A model generated the notes under the pieces. The model saw only the letters and a program-made list of their open reading frames with translations, was not told where the DNA came from and did no database searches. A stretch of DNA of 49,486 nt from an uncultured Akkermansia sp. (GTDB lineage: Bacteria; Verrucomicrobiota; Verrucomicrobiia; Verrucomicrobiales; Akkermansiaceae), in assembly GCA_944390825.1 (NCBI GenBank), contig CALXRG010000018.1, forward strand, positions 1 through 49,486, written 5' to 3'. The translations under genes and the position numbers were made by a program. Below are positions 26,660 through 34,842 of the stretch, in pieces (the first letter of the stretch is position 1; each line of letters begins with the position of its first letter).

Positions 26660-27130
26660 ATGATCCAGACTAAGGAACTGTACCGACCGAACGCCGCCAT
26701 CATTTACCAGCGCAGCGACGGCTCCGTGCTGATCTGCGAGCGCGTGAAACCCGAGGGAGCCTGGCAGTTTCCCCAGGGCGGCATGAAGAAGGGCGAAGCC
26801 CCTGTTGATGCCGCCTGCCGTGAGGGTATGGAGGAAACGGGATTCCGCCCGAACGAATACGACGTAGTTGCCGGCCATGGCCCCTACCGGTATGATTACC
26901 CGCCCAAGGAGCGCGAGCGCGTGCTAAAGAAGCGCGGCATTCCCTACGCCGGTCAGGAACAGCATTACTTCCTCTGCCGCATGCACAGCGATGAGGCAGA
27001 ACCCTGGCTTGACAACAAGGAGTTCCGGGACTACCGCTGGATTCAGCCCTCCGAGTTTGACCTCAACTCACTTCCGGCGTTCAAGCGCGGCGTCTATGAG
27101 AAGGTCCTGCACGACTTCTTCAATATCTGA
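26660..27130 (+). CDS. rppH: RNA pyrophosphohydrolase (Nudix), RppH/NudH type
   Basis: A 156-residue Nudix hydrolase that removes pyrophosphate from the 5' end of mRNA and starts its decay, or cleaves diadenosine polyphosphates. The Nudix box is complete (residues 38-60): GGMKKGEAPVDAACREGMEE followed by TGF. RppH-like features include YRPNAAIIYQRSDGSVL, the GAWQFPQGG segment just before the box, and the C-terminal FRDYRWIQPSEF. It is followed after 20 bases by trmO and an overlapping hydrolase gene, and these probably form one transcript. The RppH/NudH choice within Nudix enzymes is likely rather than certain. Confidence 0.88.
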   Translation: MIQTKELYRPNAAIIYQRSDGSVLICERVKPEGAWQFPQGGMKKGEAPVDAACREGMEETGFRPNEYDVVAGHGPYRYDYPPKERERVLKKRGIPYAGQEQHYFLCRMHSDEAEPWLDNKEFRDYRWIQPSEFDLNSLPAFKRGVYEKVLHDFFNI

Positions 27131-27150
27131 TCGGGAGAAAACAAACCGGT

Positions 27151-27810
27151 ATGGAGCCCATCGCGCACCTGCGTTCCCCCTATGCGGAAAAGTTCGGCGT
27201 GCCGCGACAGGGGAATCTGGCGCCTCATGTGCAGAGTGAGATAGTACTGGAACCGCCCTACCGCTCGGAGGAATGCGTGCGCGGGCTGGCGGAGTTTTCC
27301 CACATCTGGCTCATCTGGGGATTCCACCGGAACAGCGGGGAGTGGCACCCGACCGTCCGGCCCCCCCGGCTTGGAGGCAATACGCGGCTCGGGGTGTTTG
27401 CTACACGCTCCCCCTTTCGTCCCAACGGCCTGGGTCTTTCCGTCGTGCGTCTGCTCTCGGTCGGGCCGGGGCCGGTGCTGCGGGTATCCGGCGCTGATAT
27501 GGTGGATGGTACGCCGATCTACGATATCAAGCCCTACATCCCCTATGCCGATGCCATCCCGGATGCCACGGGCGGCTTCACCGAAACGGCCTGGAAGCGC
27601 TTGAGCGTGACGTTGCCGGCTGTCCTGCCACCGGGCGCCACTCCTGATTGGTGTGAAGCGCTGCGCGAGACGCTGGCCCAGGATCCGCGCCCCGCTTACC
27701 AGCAGGACGCCAGGCGCGTGTACCACCTCGTCCTGAAACCGTTTGAGATCGATTTCCGGGTCGAGGGTACCACGGCCATTGTTGATAGACTCAAGCCCCT
27801 GCCATCATGA
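27151..27810 (+). CDS. trmO: tRNA N6-methyltransferase TrmO (t6A37 methylation)
   Basis: A 219-residue protein of the TrmO/TsaA (UPF0066) family, which methylates N6 of the threonylcarbamoyl-adenosine at position 37 of tRNA-Thr(GGU) using SAM. Family blocks: IAHLRSPYAEKFGVPRQGNL at the N-terminus, LAEFSHIWLIWGFH, GVFATRSPFRPNGLGLS and DMVDGTPIYDIKPYIPYAD. The length is near that of E. coli TrmO, including the C-terminal domain. Its last four bases overlap the ATG of the serine hydrolase gene, indicating coupled translation. Confidence 0.92.
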   Translation: MEPIAHLRSPYAEKFGVPRQGNLAPHVQSEIVLEPPYRSEECVRGLAEFSHIWLIWGFHRNSGEWHPTVRPPRLGGNTRLGVFATRSPFRPNGLGLSVVRLLSVGPGPVLRVSGADMVDGTPIYDIKPYIPYADAIPDATGGFTETAWKRLSVTLPAVLPPGATPDWCEALRETLAQDPRPAYQQDARRVYHLVLKPFEIDFRVEGTTAIVDRLKPLPS

Positions 27811-28922
27811 CAGCATCCCTGAATACCCCGGGTTCATTTTCCTCGCTTGCCGCAGTCTTTGACCGTAATTTTACGGAGGGGCGAGAGTACGGGGCTGCGG
27901 TGAGTATCTGGCACGAGGGTCAGGAAGTGGCCCACTTCTGTGCCGGACTGGCTGATGAGCAGCGCCCATGGCAGCCTGATACCCTGGTGCCTATCTACTC
28001 CGCGACCAAGACCGCGTCAGCAGCCTGTCTGCTGCTGGCCCTTTACGACTGCTGCCAGGGGCCGGACCTGGCCGTCGGGGACCTCTGGCCCGCTTTTCCC
28101 GCGCCAGACCTGACGATAGGGGAACTGCTCGCACACCAATCCGGACTCGCTGCCCTGGATGAACCAGCCTCTATTTTTGACCTTGACGCCTGCCGGCATG
28201 CCATCGAGCACAGCCATCCCGCCTGGGGCCCCCCCACTCACGGATACCACCCGCACACCATCGGGCCCATGGTCGATATACTCATGCGGGAGCTGACCGG
28301 CATGCGGGTCGGAGCCTTCTGGGAGCAGCGCGTCCGGCAGCCATTGGGGTTGGATTACTACATCGGCCTGCCTGTCAGCGAGAGAGGGCGCGTCGCGATG
28401 CTGCGCACAGCACGCCTTCATGGCTCGATGCCCCATACGCCATTTTATGCGGCTCTGTTCAACAGAACAACTGAAATCCACCGCTCTTTCCACAGCATCC
28501 TGGGACTCGCATCGGCCAGGGAAATGAATACCCCGGCTGCATGGGAATGCGCTTCACCAGCCAAAGGAGGCGTGGCTTCCGCCCGGGGGCTTGCCGCCTT
28601 CTACCAGGCACTGCTGGGAAATCTGCCCGGCAGTCCGTTCCCCCCGGAAATCCTTGAATGGATGAGCACCCCGCAAAGCCAGGGGATGGATCGCATCCTG
28701 CTGCGGCCGACCACATTTGGTTGCGGTGCCATGATCGAGCCGGCCGAGCTGTTCGGAAGGGGGGGATTGGGGCACGCCGGCGCGGGGGGATGTCATGCCT
28801 TTGCAGAGCCTGATACGGGCTATTCGTTCGCTTACACCATGAATGCCATGGAGCTGGGAATCCTCCCCGGAGAGAGGGTCCTGAGCCTCATCGACGCCTT
28901 CCTGAGCGACACGGCCATCTGA
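27807..28922 (+). CDS. Serine hydrolase of the class C beta-lactamase/EstB family
   Basis: A 371-residue protein of the beta-lactamase-related serine hydrolase family. The nucleophile motif SxxK is in PIYSATKTASA (near residue 70). The tyrosine of the second motif is probably in HGYHPHTIGPMVD, and the third motif is GHAGAGGCHAF. No signal peptide is present, so it is an intracellular esterase-like enzyme (EstB, LACTB-type) rather than an antibiotic-resistance beta-lactamase. Substrate unknown. It overlaps trmO by four bases (ATGA). Confidence 0.85.
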   Translation: MTASLNTPGSFSSLAAVFDRNFTEGREYGAAVSIWHEGQEVAHFCAGLADEQRPWQPDTLVPIYSATKTASAACLLLALYDCCQGPDLAVGDLWPAFPAPDLTIGELLAHQSGLAALDEPASIFDLDACRHAIEHSHPAWGPPTHGYHPHTIGPMVDILMRELTGMRVGAFWEQRVRQPLGLDYYIGLPVSERGRVAMLRTARLHGSMPHTPFYAALFNRTTEIHRSFHSILGLASAREMNTPAAWECASPAKGGVASARGLAAFYQALLGNLPGSPFPPEILEWMSTPQSQGMDRILLRPTTFGCGAMIEPAELFGRGGLGHAGAGGCHAFAEPDTGYSFAYTMNAMELGILPGERVLSLIDAFLSDTAI

Positions 28923-29110
28923 ATTACGGCCTGGAGCCCGGTGTGCCGGGTGTCCGGCGGGCTTCAACATGCGCTGGCGTGAAACAGGCGGACGATCGGC
29001 AGAGGTTAACGGAACGCCCGCTAAACGACAACTGGACGACACTGAACGGAACGCCTGCCGGAAGAGAGCCCTGCGTTTACCTGGCAGCCCCGGGACAGCC
29101 GGTGCGCGTT

Positions 29111-29932
29111 TCACCGGGCATTGAGGAAGGTCACAATCCCTTCTCCGATTGCCTGGGCGTACCGTATGGCATTCTTCTTCTTGCTGAGGAACTTAGCATG
29201 CTCCGGGTTAGAGAGGAATGCTACCTCAGTGATGACGGCTGGCACGTAAGATTCTTCGCATGCGTTCAGCCAGTCGCCGCCTCCGCGTCGCCCGTCAGTG
29301 CGGATGATGATGCGGCACGGCTCGCCTCCGTTGGGCATGCCCTTGTCGAGGATGCGCTCGTTCATGACAGTCGCCATCTTCGTTGCCATGGTTTCACCCT
29401 CCCTGTTGCTGTAGAAGGCGCCCTTATTCCAGATCTCCCAGGTGTCGGAGTGGCTGTTGTGGTGCAGAAAGACGACGCAGGCGGGATTTTGATCAAGCGC
29501 GTAGTTGACGCTGAGCATGCCGACCGCCATGCGCTTGGGATGCTGTTTGGAGCGGTAGACTGCGCCCACCTCCGGGGTGTTGATTTGCTTGACTCCCAGT
29601 TTTTCCGCCTGCGCAGCCAGCTTCGGGTCTGCTGGTGTCGCACCGCGATTGGTGATGATGCAGGTATAGCCAGCCTGCTCGATGACGTCCTTGACGTACC
29701 CCGCATACATATACCAGAACTCGCATTCCTCGATGGATCCGTATTTCGCACTGGGTGTACGGGCACCCTGACCGCCGCGCTCGGGGTGGTAATAATGGCC
29801 GATATCCAGTACAACGGTTTTGGATTCCCTCACTTTTGCCCGCATGCGCCAAGCCGTGCAGCTGTCCAGGCCGGCGATGCACAGCAGACTGCACAAAAAC
29901 AGCAGCAGAATGCGTTTGCCTTCTTGTTTCAT
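29111..29932 (-). CDS. N-acetylmuramoyl-L-alanine amidase (amidase_3), probable lipoprotein
   Basis: A 273-residue zinc amidase that cuts the bond between N-acetylmuramate and the stem peptide of peptidoglycan. The ATG at 29932 opens a signal peptide ending in GLDSC, a plausible lipobox. The zinc-binding and catalytic residues are recognisable: VVLDIGH with a following HPERGG, the Glu in SIEECEFW, FLHHNSHSD, and the general base Glu in VITEVAFLSNPEHAKFL. The segment between the first and second ligands (GARTPSAKYG) is longer than in AmiA/CwlM-type enzymes. It follows ruvB with a 50-base gap but has its own possible -10 (29946-29951). Confidence 0.88.
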   Translation of the reverse strand: MKQEGKRILLLFLCSLLCIAGLDSCTAWRMRAKVRESKTVVLDIGHYYHPERGGQGARTPSAKYGSIEECEFWYMYAGYVKDVIEQAGYTCIITNRGATPADPKLAAQAEKLGVKQINTPEVGAVYRSKQHPKRMAVGMLSVNYALDQNPACVVFLHHNSHSDTWEIWNKGAFYSNREGETMATKMATVMNERILDKGMPNGGEPCRIIIRTDGRRGGGDWLNACEESYVPAVITEVAFLSNPEHAKFLSKKKNAIRYAQAIGEGIVTFLNAR

Positions 29933-29945
29933 GAGATGTAGCGTT

Positions 29946-29951
29946 ATTGTA
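29946..29951 (-). promoter_or_regulatory. Possible -10 of the amidase gene
   Basis: TACAAT on the minus strand, 13 bases before the ATG at 29932. No clear -35 is visible. Confidence 0.35.
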
Positions 29952-29982
29952 ATGGGTGTAACGAAGAAGCAGAAAAGAGATG

Positions 29983-31008
29983 TCAATTCAGATCGAGCTC
30001 CGGCTGGCCACCGCAACCGGGCATGGCACCGACCTTGCGGTATGCGGCAGGCATGGCCTCACGGCCCCGTGGCGTGCGCTTGATATAGCCTTGCATGATC
30101 AGGAACGGTTCGTGCACGTCCTCAATGGTGGATTCGTCCTCCCCAACCGCCACCGCAAGGGAGGCAAGCCCCACCGGGCCGCCGCCAAACTTGTAGATCA
30201 TGGTCTCCAGCAAACGCTTATCCATTTCATCCAGCCCGTCGTCGTCGATGTCAAGCATACCAAGTGCAGCATGGGCCACCGCATCCGTGATATGACCGTC
30301 TGCCCGCACCTGCGCGTAATCGCGTACCCAGCGCAGCAGCGCATTGGCTACGCGGGGGGTACCACGCGAGCGGCGTGCAATCGCCAGTGCCCCCTCGGGA
30401 GAGATATCGATATCCAGCAGCGCCGCCGAACGGTGGAGAATTTGGCAAAGCTCCTGAGCCGAGTAATAATCCAACCGGTTTACCAGACCAAAACGCGAGC
30501 GCAAAGGCCCGGTGAGCATGCCTGCACGCGTCGTAGCCCCCACCAGGGTGAACTTGGGCAGGTTGAGCTGGATGGAGCGGGCATTCGGCCCCTGGTCGAT
30601 GATGATGTCCAGCCGGTAGTCTTCCATCGCGGGATAGAGGTACTCCTCGATGGCCGGATGCAGGCGGTGGATCTCATCGATGAAGAGCACATCGCCGCGC
30701 TCGACGTTGGTCAGGATACCGGCCAGATCGCCCGCCTTCTCAATTTGGGGGCCGGAGGTCGTATGCAACTTATGGCCCACCGCGTTGGCGATAATGTTGG
30801 CCAATGTCGTTTTCCCCAGGCCTGGAGGACCACTCAGCAGGACATGATCCAGCACATCTCCACGTAATTTCGCGGCCTCGACCATGAGCAGCAGTCGCTC
30901 CTTCACTTTCTCCTGACCGCAGAACTCGCTAAATACAGGCGGGCGCAGCGACAAATCGTAGCTGGAAGGGGGCGTCTCCGCCATGCGGGTATAAAGCGAC
31001 TCGGCCAT
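29983..31008 (-). CDS. ruvB: Holliday junction branch migration ATPase RuvB
   Basis: Hexameric AAA+ motor that drives branch migration of Holliday junctions with RuvA; 341 residues, standard length. Visible motifs: [19 protein letters not shown], Walker A GPPGLGKT, Walker [11 protein letters not shown], sensor [18 protein letters not shown], arginine-rich [20 protein letters not shown] and the winged-helix [21 protein letters not shown] chose the ATG at 31008 (MAESLYTRM) over one six codons upstream, because the upstream ATG lies inside the promoter spacer. ruvA and ruvC are not in the window. Confidence 0.97.
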   Translation of the reverse strand: MAESLYTRMAETPPSSYDLSLRPPVFSEFCGQEKVKERLLLMVEAAKLRGDVLDHVLLSGPPGLGKTTLANIIANAVGHKLHTTSGPQIEKAGDLAGILTNVERGDVLFIDEIHRLHPAIEEYLYPAMEDYRLDIIIDQGPNARSIQLNLPKFTLVGATTRAGMLTGPLRSRFGLVNRLDYYSAQELCQILHRSAALLDIDISPEGALAIARRSRGTPRVANALLRWVRDYAQVRADGHITDAVAHAALGMLDIDDDGLDEMDKRLLETMIYKFGGGPVGLASLAVAVGEDESTIEDVHEPFLIMQGYIKRTPRGREAMPAAYRKVGAMPGCGGQPELDLN

Positions 31009-31016
31009 ACCCGCCG

Positions 31017-31045
31017 ACTGTACCATACTCCTCCTGCTGAGTCAA
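31017..31045 (-). promoter_or_regulatory. ruvB promoter, leaderless geometry
   Basis: TTGACT (31045-31040), 17 bp, TACAGT (31022-31017), then 8 bases to the ATG at 31008. It decides the start: the ATG at 31026 overlaps the -10 region. Confidence 0.75.
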
Positions 31046-31195
31046 GCCGATCAGCCTTTGCAAACACGTTGAAACCGTCCCGGATTTGCCGGAGTAAAAC
31101 AAATACCCGAGGCTGTAGGCGGAGAGTTGCCGGAAGCTGTCCGCGCTGCCGCCGTAATTTGACCCGGCGCGCGGTGGTTGGATGGCGGTGTGAGC

Positions 31196-31224
31196 TTGAC
31201 ACTTCCATGCAGCTTTGCTACCAT
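31196..31224 (+). promoter_or_regulatory. lpxK promoter, leaderless geometry
   Basis: Consensus TTGACA (31196-31201), 17 bp, TACCAT (31219-31224), then 7 bases to the ATG at 31232. Confidence 0.75.
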
Positions 31225-31231
31225 GCTTGCC

Positions 31232-32428
31232 ATGAAATCCCGCATGGATGAGTTTGCTGAATGGGGCACCGAAGTGGTGTTTGGGCGAGCTCATGGGTTT
31301 CGTGCGTGGATGATGCGTTGTGTGCTGAGGTTCGCGTCGTTTTTCTTTTTCCTGCTGGTCAAGATCCGCCTGTTTTTGTTTAAAAAACGGATTAAAACGG
31401 TGCACTACCTGGGCACTTTCGTCATCAGTGTGGGCAATATCACGGCAGGTGGGACAGGAAAAACGCCCGTCGTGGAGTTGCTGGCTCATACGCTGACAGC
31501 GAGGGGTCGCAAGTGTGCCATCCTCACCCGTGGCTATAAGAGTGCGGATCTGGAAAAACCCCAGGTGTGGCTGGATGAGCGGGGGCATAAGGTAAAGCGC
31601 TTGCCCAAGATTGCTAGCGATGGCAAGACGCGCTATCTCGGCCCGCTCCATGCCGGCGATGAGCCGTTTATGCTGGCCCGCAATCTGGATGGTGTGGCTG
31701 TGCTGGTGGACAAGGATCGCGTCAAGTCGGGCATTTTTGCCATTGAGCAGCTGGGCAGCAACACCCTGATCCTCGATGACGGTATGCAGTACATGAAGCT
31801 GCGTCATGAGCTGGATATCGTGCTGGTGGACTGCGGCTTCCCCTTCGGTACCGGAGCGTTGCTGCCACGCGGTACTATGCGGGAGCCCCGCAGCAGCCTG
31901 AAACGCGCCAGCTACATCATTCTCACCAAGAGTGGCGGCAAGCCCCAGGGTGATCTCATTTCGACGATCCGGCGTTACAACAATGTGGCGGACATCATCG
32001 TGACTGACCACCGACCGGCTTACCTGGAAAATATTTTCACCGGGGAACGGCGCCCCCTGAGTTTCCTGAAGGATAAGTATGTGGCGTGTCTCAGCGGTAT
32101 TGCCCGGCCGGAGAGCTTTGAGTGTCTGGTGGAGGAGCTGGGCGCCCGCATTGAGATTCGTCGCCGCTACCCGGATCATTACTGGTTTGATCAGGAGGAT
32201 TTGGAGAAGTTCGTGGAGCGCTGTGCGGACCGGGCGATGGATCTTATCGTGACGACGGAGAAAGATGCGGTGCGTTTCCTGAAGCCGGATGAGATGGATG
32301 TGCCGATCTATTTCCTGCGAATCCGTATATCGATCGAGCAGGGACAGGAAAACTGGGACCGCATGATCGATCGCATCTGTGATTTGTCTGAGCCCCAGCC
32401 GATGCCGGAGTGGGGCGATGTGCTTTAG
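31232..32428 (+). CDS. lpxK: Tetraacyldisaccharide 4'-kinase (lipid A synthesis)
   Basis: Phosphorylates the 4' position of the lipid A disaccharide at the inner membrane, so the cell makes lipopolysaccharide. The 398-residue protein has an N-terminal hydrophobic segment (FFFFLLVKIRLFLF, about 42-56) and the P-loop VGNITAGGTGKTPVVELL. It also shows ILTRGYK, DEPFMLARNLDGVAVLVDKD and LDDGMQYMKLRHELDIVLVD, whose Asp-Asp-Gly is typical of LpxK. The C-terminal domain has TTEKDAVRF. The start at 31232 is set by the promoter 7 bases upstream; longer readings begin inside it. The N-terminus is about 30 residues longer than in E. coli. It is divergent from ruvB. Confidence 0.95.
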   Translation: MKSRMDEFAEWGTEVVFGRAHGFRAWMMRCVLRFASFFFFLLVKIRLFLFKKRIKTVHYLGTFVISVGNITAGGTGKTPVVELLAHTLTARGRKCAILTRGYKSADLEKPQVWLDERGHKVKRLPKIASDGKTRYLGPLHAGDEPFMLARNLDGVAVLVDKDRVKSGIFAIEQLGSNTLILDDGMQYMKLRHELDIVLVDCGFPFGTGALLPRGTMREPRSSLKRASYIILTKSGGKPQGDLISTIRRYNNVADIIVTDHRPAYLENIFTGERRPLSFLKDKYVACLSGIARPESFECLVEELGARIEIRRRYPDHYWFDQEDLEKFVERCADRAMDLIVTTEKDAVRFLKPDEMDVPIYFLRIRISIEQGQENWDRMIDRICDLSEPQPMPEWGDVL

Positions 32429-32484
32429 GCCTTGAGCGGTGGGAAGTCTCCGACTATGCGCGAATGTACGTGCTGGTCGCGCTG

Positions 32485-32520
32485 TTTTCTCATGAGCGGA
32501 GGCTGCTTGTGATGAGAAAA
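32485..32520. terminator. Bidirectional terminator between lpxK and the exporter operon
   Basis: TTTTCTCAT (32485-32493) pairs with ATGAGAAAA (32512-32520), with a further AGC/GCT pairing inside. The T- and A-runs at the base of the stem let it serve both converging transcripts. Confidence 0.7.
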
Positions 32521-32545
32521 AGGGTGGGGAGTGGGGTGGAAGTCT

Positions 32546-33673
32546 TTACCCCGTGCGGCGGCGCAGGACGATATAGGCGGTGCCAAGGGTGCCCAGGCCG
32601 ATGGCTCCCAGGGATGCGAGGTGGGGCAGGATTTCGGCCAGCCCGTCGCCTTTCAGGAAGATGCCGCGCGCAATGAGTACCATGTAATAGAGGGGATCGA
32701 GTCGCGAGGCCGGCTGGAGAAACTCCGGCATGTTTTCGACTGGCGCGACGAAGCCGGAGAGCAGGATGCAGGGGATGATGAAGCAGAACATGCAGACGTA
32801 TGCTTGCTGTTGCGTGGCACAGAAGGCGGAGATGAAGAAGCCGATGCCTGTCAGGGTGAGGGAGTACACGATGATGCCTGCCACAAGCGCACCGGGGGAG
32901 CCCAGAAAGGGGACGCCGTAGGCCCAGATGGCCATGCCCCAGATGATGCTGCTCTGCCCCAGGACGATGACGGTAGCAGGGATGGTTTTGCCGAGCAGGA
33001 TTTCGATGGGGCTCAGGGGGGTGACGCAGAGTTGTTCGTAGGTGCCTTCCTCGCGCTCGCGGGCCAGGGCCATGGCGGAGATATTCAGGCTGGTGATCAT
33101 GCCGATGAGCCCGAAAAGGCAGGGCATGATGAACCAGGTGTAGCTGAGTTCCTGGTTGAAGAGATGGCGCACGAGTGCTTCGCCGCGGTCGGTTGCTTCG
33201 GGGTGGTGTACGGGTAGTCCGTTGATTTCTGCGCTGAGTCTCTGTGCGATGCGGCTGATGTAGCCGGCGGCAATCTGGGAGCTGTTGGAGCGACGTCCGT
33301 CACAGATGACTTGGAGCGGGGCGTTACGCCCGCTGCCGATGCTTTCGCTGAAGTGGGGCGGGATGTGTACGGCGATCATCGCTTGCCGGGCATCCAGTAT
33401 GCGGTGGAGTTCTTTCTGGCTGGTTACGTGCTCGACGTGGCTGATGTAGGGGGTGGCAGCGATGCGTTGCCGGAGTTCGGCAGCGTGGGGCCCTCCGTCT
33501 TCGTCCAGGAGGACGACGTCGCAGTGGGTGACGTCCAGTGTGACGACAAAGGGGAAAATGAGTGTTTGCAGCAGGACTGGCATCACCAGCATCATCACGC
33601 TGCGCGGGGTGCGGAACTGCAGGTGCAGTTCTTTGATGATGAGTGCAATCAGGCGGTGGATGCAGGCTTTCAT
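32546..33673 (-). CDS. ybhR: ABC-2 type exporter permease (YbhR-like)
   Basis: A 375-residue inner-membrane permease: one N-terminal membrane segment (SVMMLVMPVLLQTLIFPFVV), a periplasmic domain of about 140 residues, then about five more segments at the C-terminus. The conserved ABC-2 motif SLNISAMALAREREEGTYEQ and the nearby LCVTPLSPIEILLGK are present. It is the last of four genes on the minus strand in the order fusion protein, double ATPase, permease, permease, the same as ybhGFSR of E. coli. It begins 59 bases after the first permease. Substrate unknown; relatives export drugs, cations or cholate-like compounds. Confidence 0.9.
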   Translation of the reverse strand: MKACIHRLIALIIKELHLQFRTPRSVMMLVMPVLLQTLIFPFVVTLDVTHCDVVLLDEDGGPHAAELRQRIAATPYISHVEHVTSQKELHRILDARQAMIAVHIPPHFSESIGSGRNAPLQVICDGRRSNSSQIAAGYISRIAQRLSAEINGLPVHHPEATDRGEALVRHLFNQELSYTWFIMPCLFGLIGMITSLNISAMALAREREEGTYEQLCVTPLSPIEILLGKTIPATVIVLGQSSIIWGMAIWAYGVPFLGSPGALVAGIIVYSLTLTGIGFFISAFCATQQQAYVCMFCFIIPCILLSGFVAPVENMPEFLQPASRLDPLYYMVLIARGIFLKGDGLAEILPHLASLGAIGLGTLGTAYIVLRRRTG

Positions 33674-33732
33674 GCTGGGTGGGCGTCAGGTGCTGTTCTC
33701 TTGGGGAGGGGGAATGAGCGCGTGGGCAGGGG

Positions 33733-34842
33733 CTAGGGGTCGAGGCGTTTGGGGGTGGACAGGTAGACGAGACCCAGCCAGAAGATGGCAGAGATGATGA
33801 GTAGCAGGACGTTGAGCAGGAGTGCTGCCCACTCTGCTCCCGCGAGAAAGAGGGTGCTGAGGCTGGGGGCAAAGTAGCGTGCGGGAATGAGGTAGCTGAT
33901 GGCTTGTACCCAGCCGGGGGTGCTGCTGAGCTCGAAGATGAAGCCGCTGAGCATGATGGTGGGCAGGACGGAGACGTTCAGTGATACGAGGGAGGCGGAG
34001 TACTGGTTGCGCAGGAGGGTGGAGATGAGCAGCCCCAGTGCCAGGACGCTTAGCAGAAAGATGGCGGTGATGCCAAAGAGCAGCCAGACGGGTGCGCGCA
34101 GCGGTACGCCGAAGATGAGGGTGGCTGCCAGGGTGCAGACTCCCATCGCGCCCAGTCCCAGCAGAAAGTAGGGGATGAGTTTGGAGAGGATGAACTCAAA
34201 ACGGGTCATGGGTGAGGCGAGCAGCAGTTCCATGGTCCCGCGTTCCCACTCGCGTGCGACGACCATGGCGGTGAGAAAGGTGCCGACAAAGGAGATGACG
34301 ACGGCAATGGAGCCCGGCAGGATGTAGCGCCGGCTGATGGCTGCGCTGTTGAAGCGGTAGAGCGGTACGACTTCGATGGCTGCGGTGCCGGCGGCGGTAC
34401 TGGTGCTGATTTGCTTTTGCAGCCAGGTGGCGCAGATGGATTGCAGGTAGAGGGAGGTGAATTGGGCGGTGTTGGGGGTACTGCCGTCGGTGACCAGCAG
34501 TAGGCGGGTTTCGCCGCGCGCTTCCACGGTGCGGGAGAAGTCGGAGGGGATGATGAGGGCTGCATGGATGGTGCCGCGGCGCAGTTGCTCTATGGCGGTG
34601 CTTTCATCGGCAACGCGGTTGACGCGAAAGTAGGGTGAGCCCTGGAGTTGCTCCAGAAAGCGGTGGGCCGTGGGGGCTTCATCTTCTGTCACCAGTGCCA
34701 GTTTGGTGACGGAGGTGTCGTAGTTGACGCAGAGGCCGAATAGCGCCAGCATGAGGATGGGCAGGACAAAGGCGAGCAGGATGCTCGACGAGTCGCGGCG
34801 CACCTGGCGGAATTCTTTGAGGATGAGGGCCAGCAGGCGCAT
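33733..34842 (-). CDS. ybhS: ABC-2 type exporter permease (YbhS-like)
   Basis: A 369-residue permease homologous to its neighbour at 32546: N-terminal membrane segment (ILLAFVLPILMLALFGLCVN), a periplasmic domain up to about residue 170, and five C-terminal membrane segments. The signature is VVAREWERGTMELLLASPM with FEFILSKLIPYF after it. Its ATG overlaps the stop of the ATPase gene by one base (TGATG on the coding strand), so translation is coupled. With the second permease it forms the membrane pore. Confidence 0.9.
   Translation of the reverse strand: MRLLALILKEFRQVRRDSSSILLAFVLPILMLALFGLCVNYDTSVTKLALVTEDEAPTAHRFLEQLQGSPYFRVNRVADESTAIEQLRRGTIHAALIIPSDFSRTVEARGETRLLLVTDGSTPNTAQFTSLYLQSICATWLQKQISTSTAAGTAAIEVVPLYRFNSAAISRRYILPGSIAVVISFVGTFLTAMVVAREWERGTMELLLASPMTRFEFILSKLIPYFLLGLGAMGVCTLAATLIFGVPLRAPVWLLFGITAIFLLSVLALGLLISTLLRNQYSASLVSLNVSVLPTIMLSGFIFELSSTPGWVQAISYLIPARYFAPSLSTLFLAGAEWAALLLNVLLLIISAIFWLGLVYLSTPKRLDP

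Noticed and set aside
27807..28922. Beta-lactam resistance enzyme
   Set aside because: The SxxK serine hydrolase fold is shared with esterases; without a signal peptide it would stay in the cytosol.
30929..32179. 416-codon frame on the minus strand opposite lpxK
   Set aside because: Antisense of lpxK, crossing the divergent promoter region.
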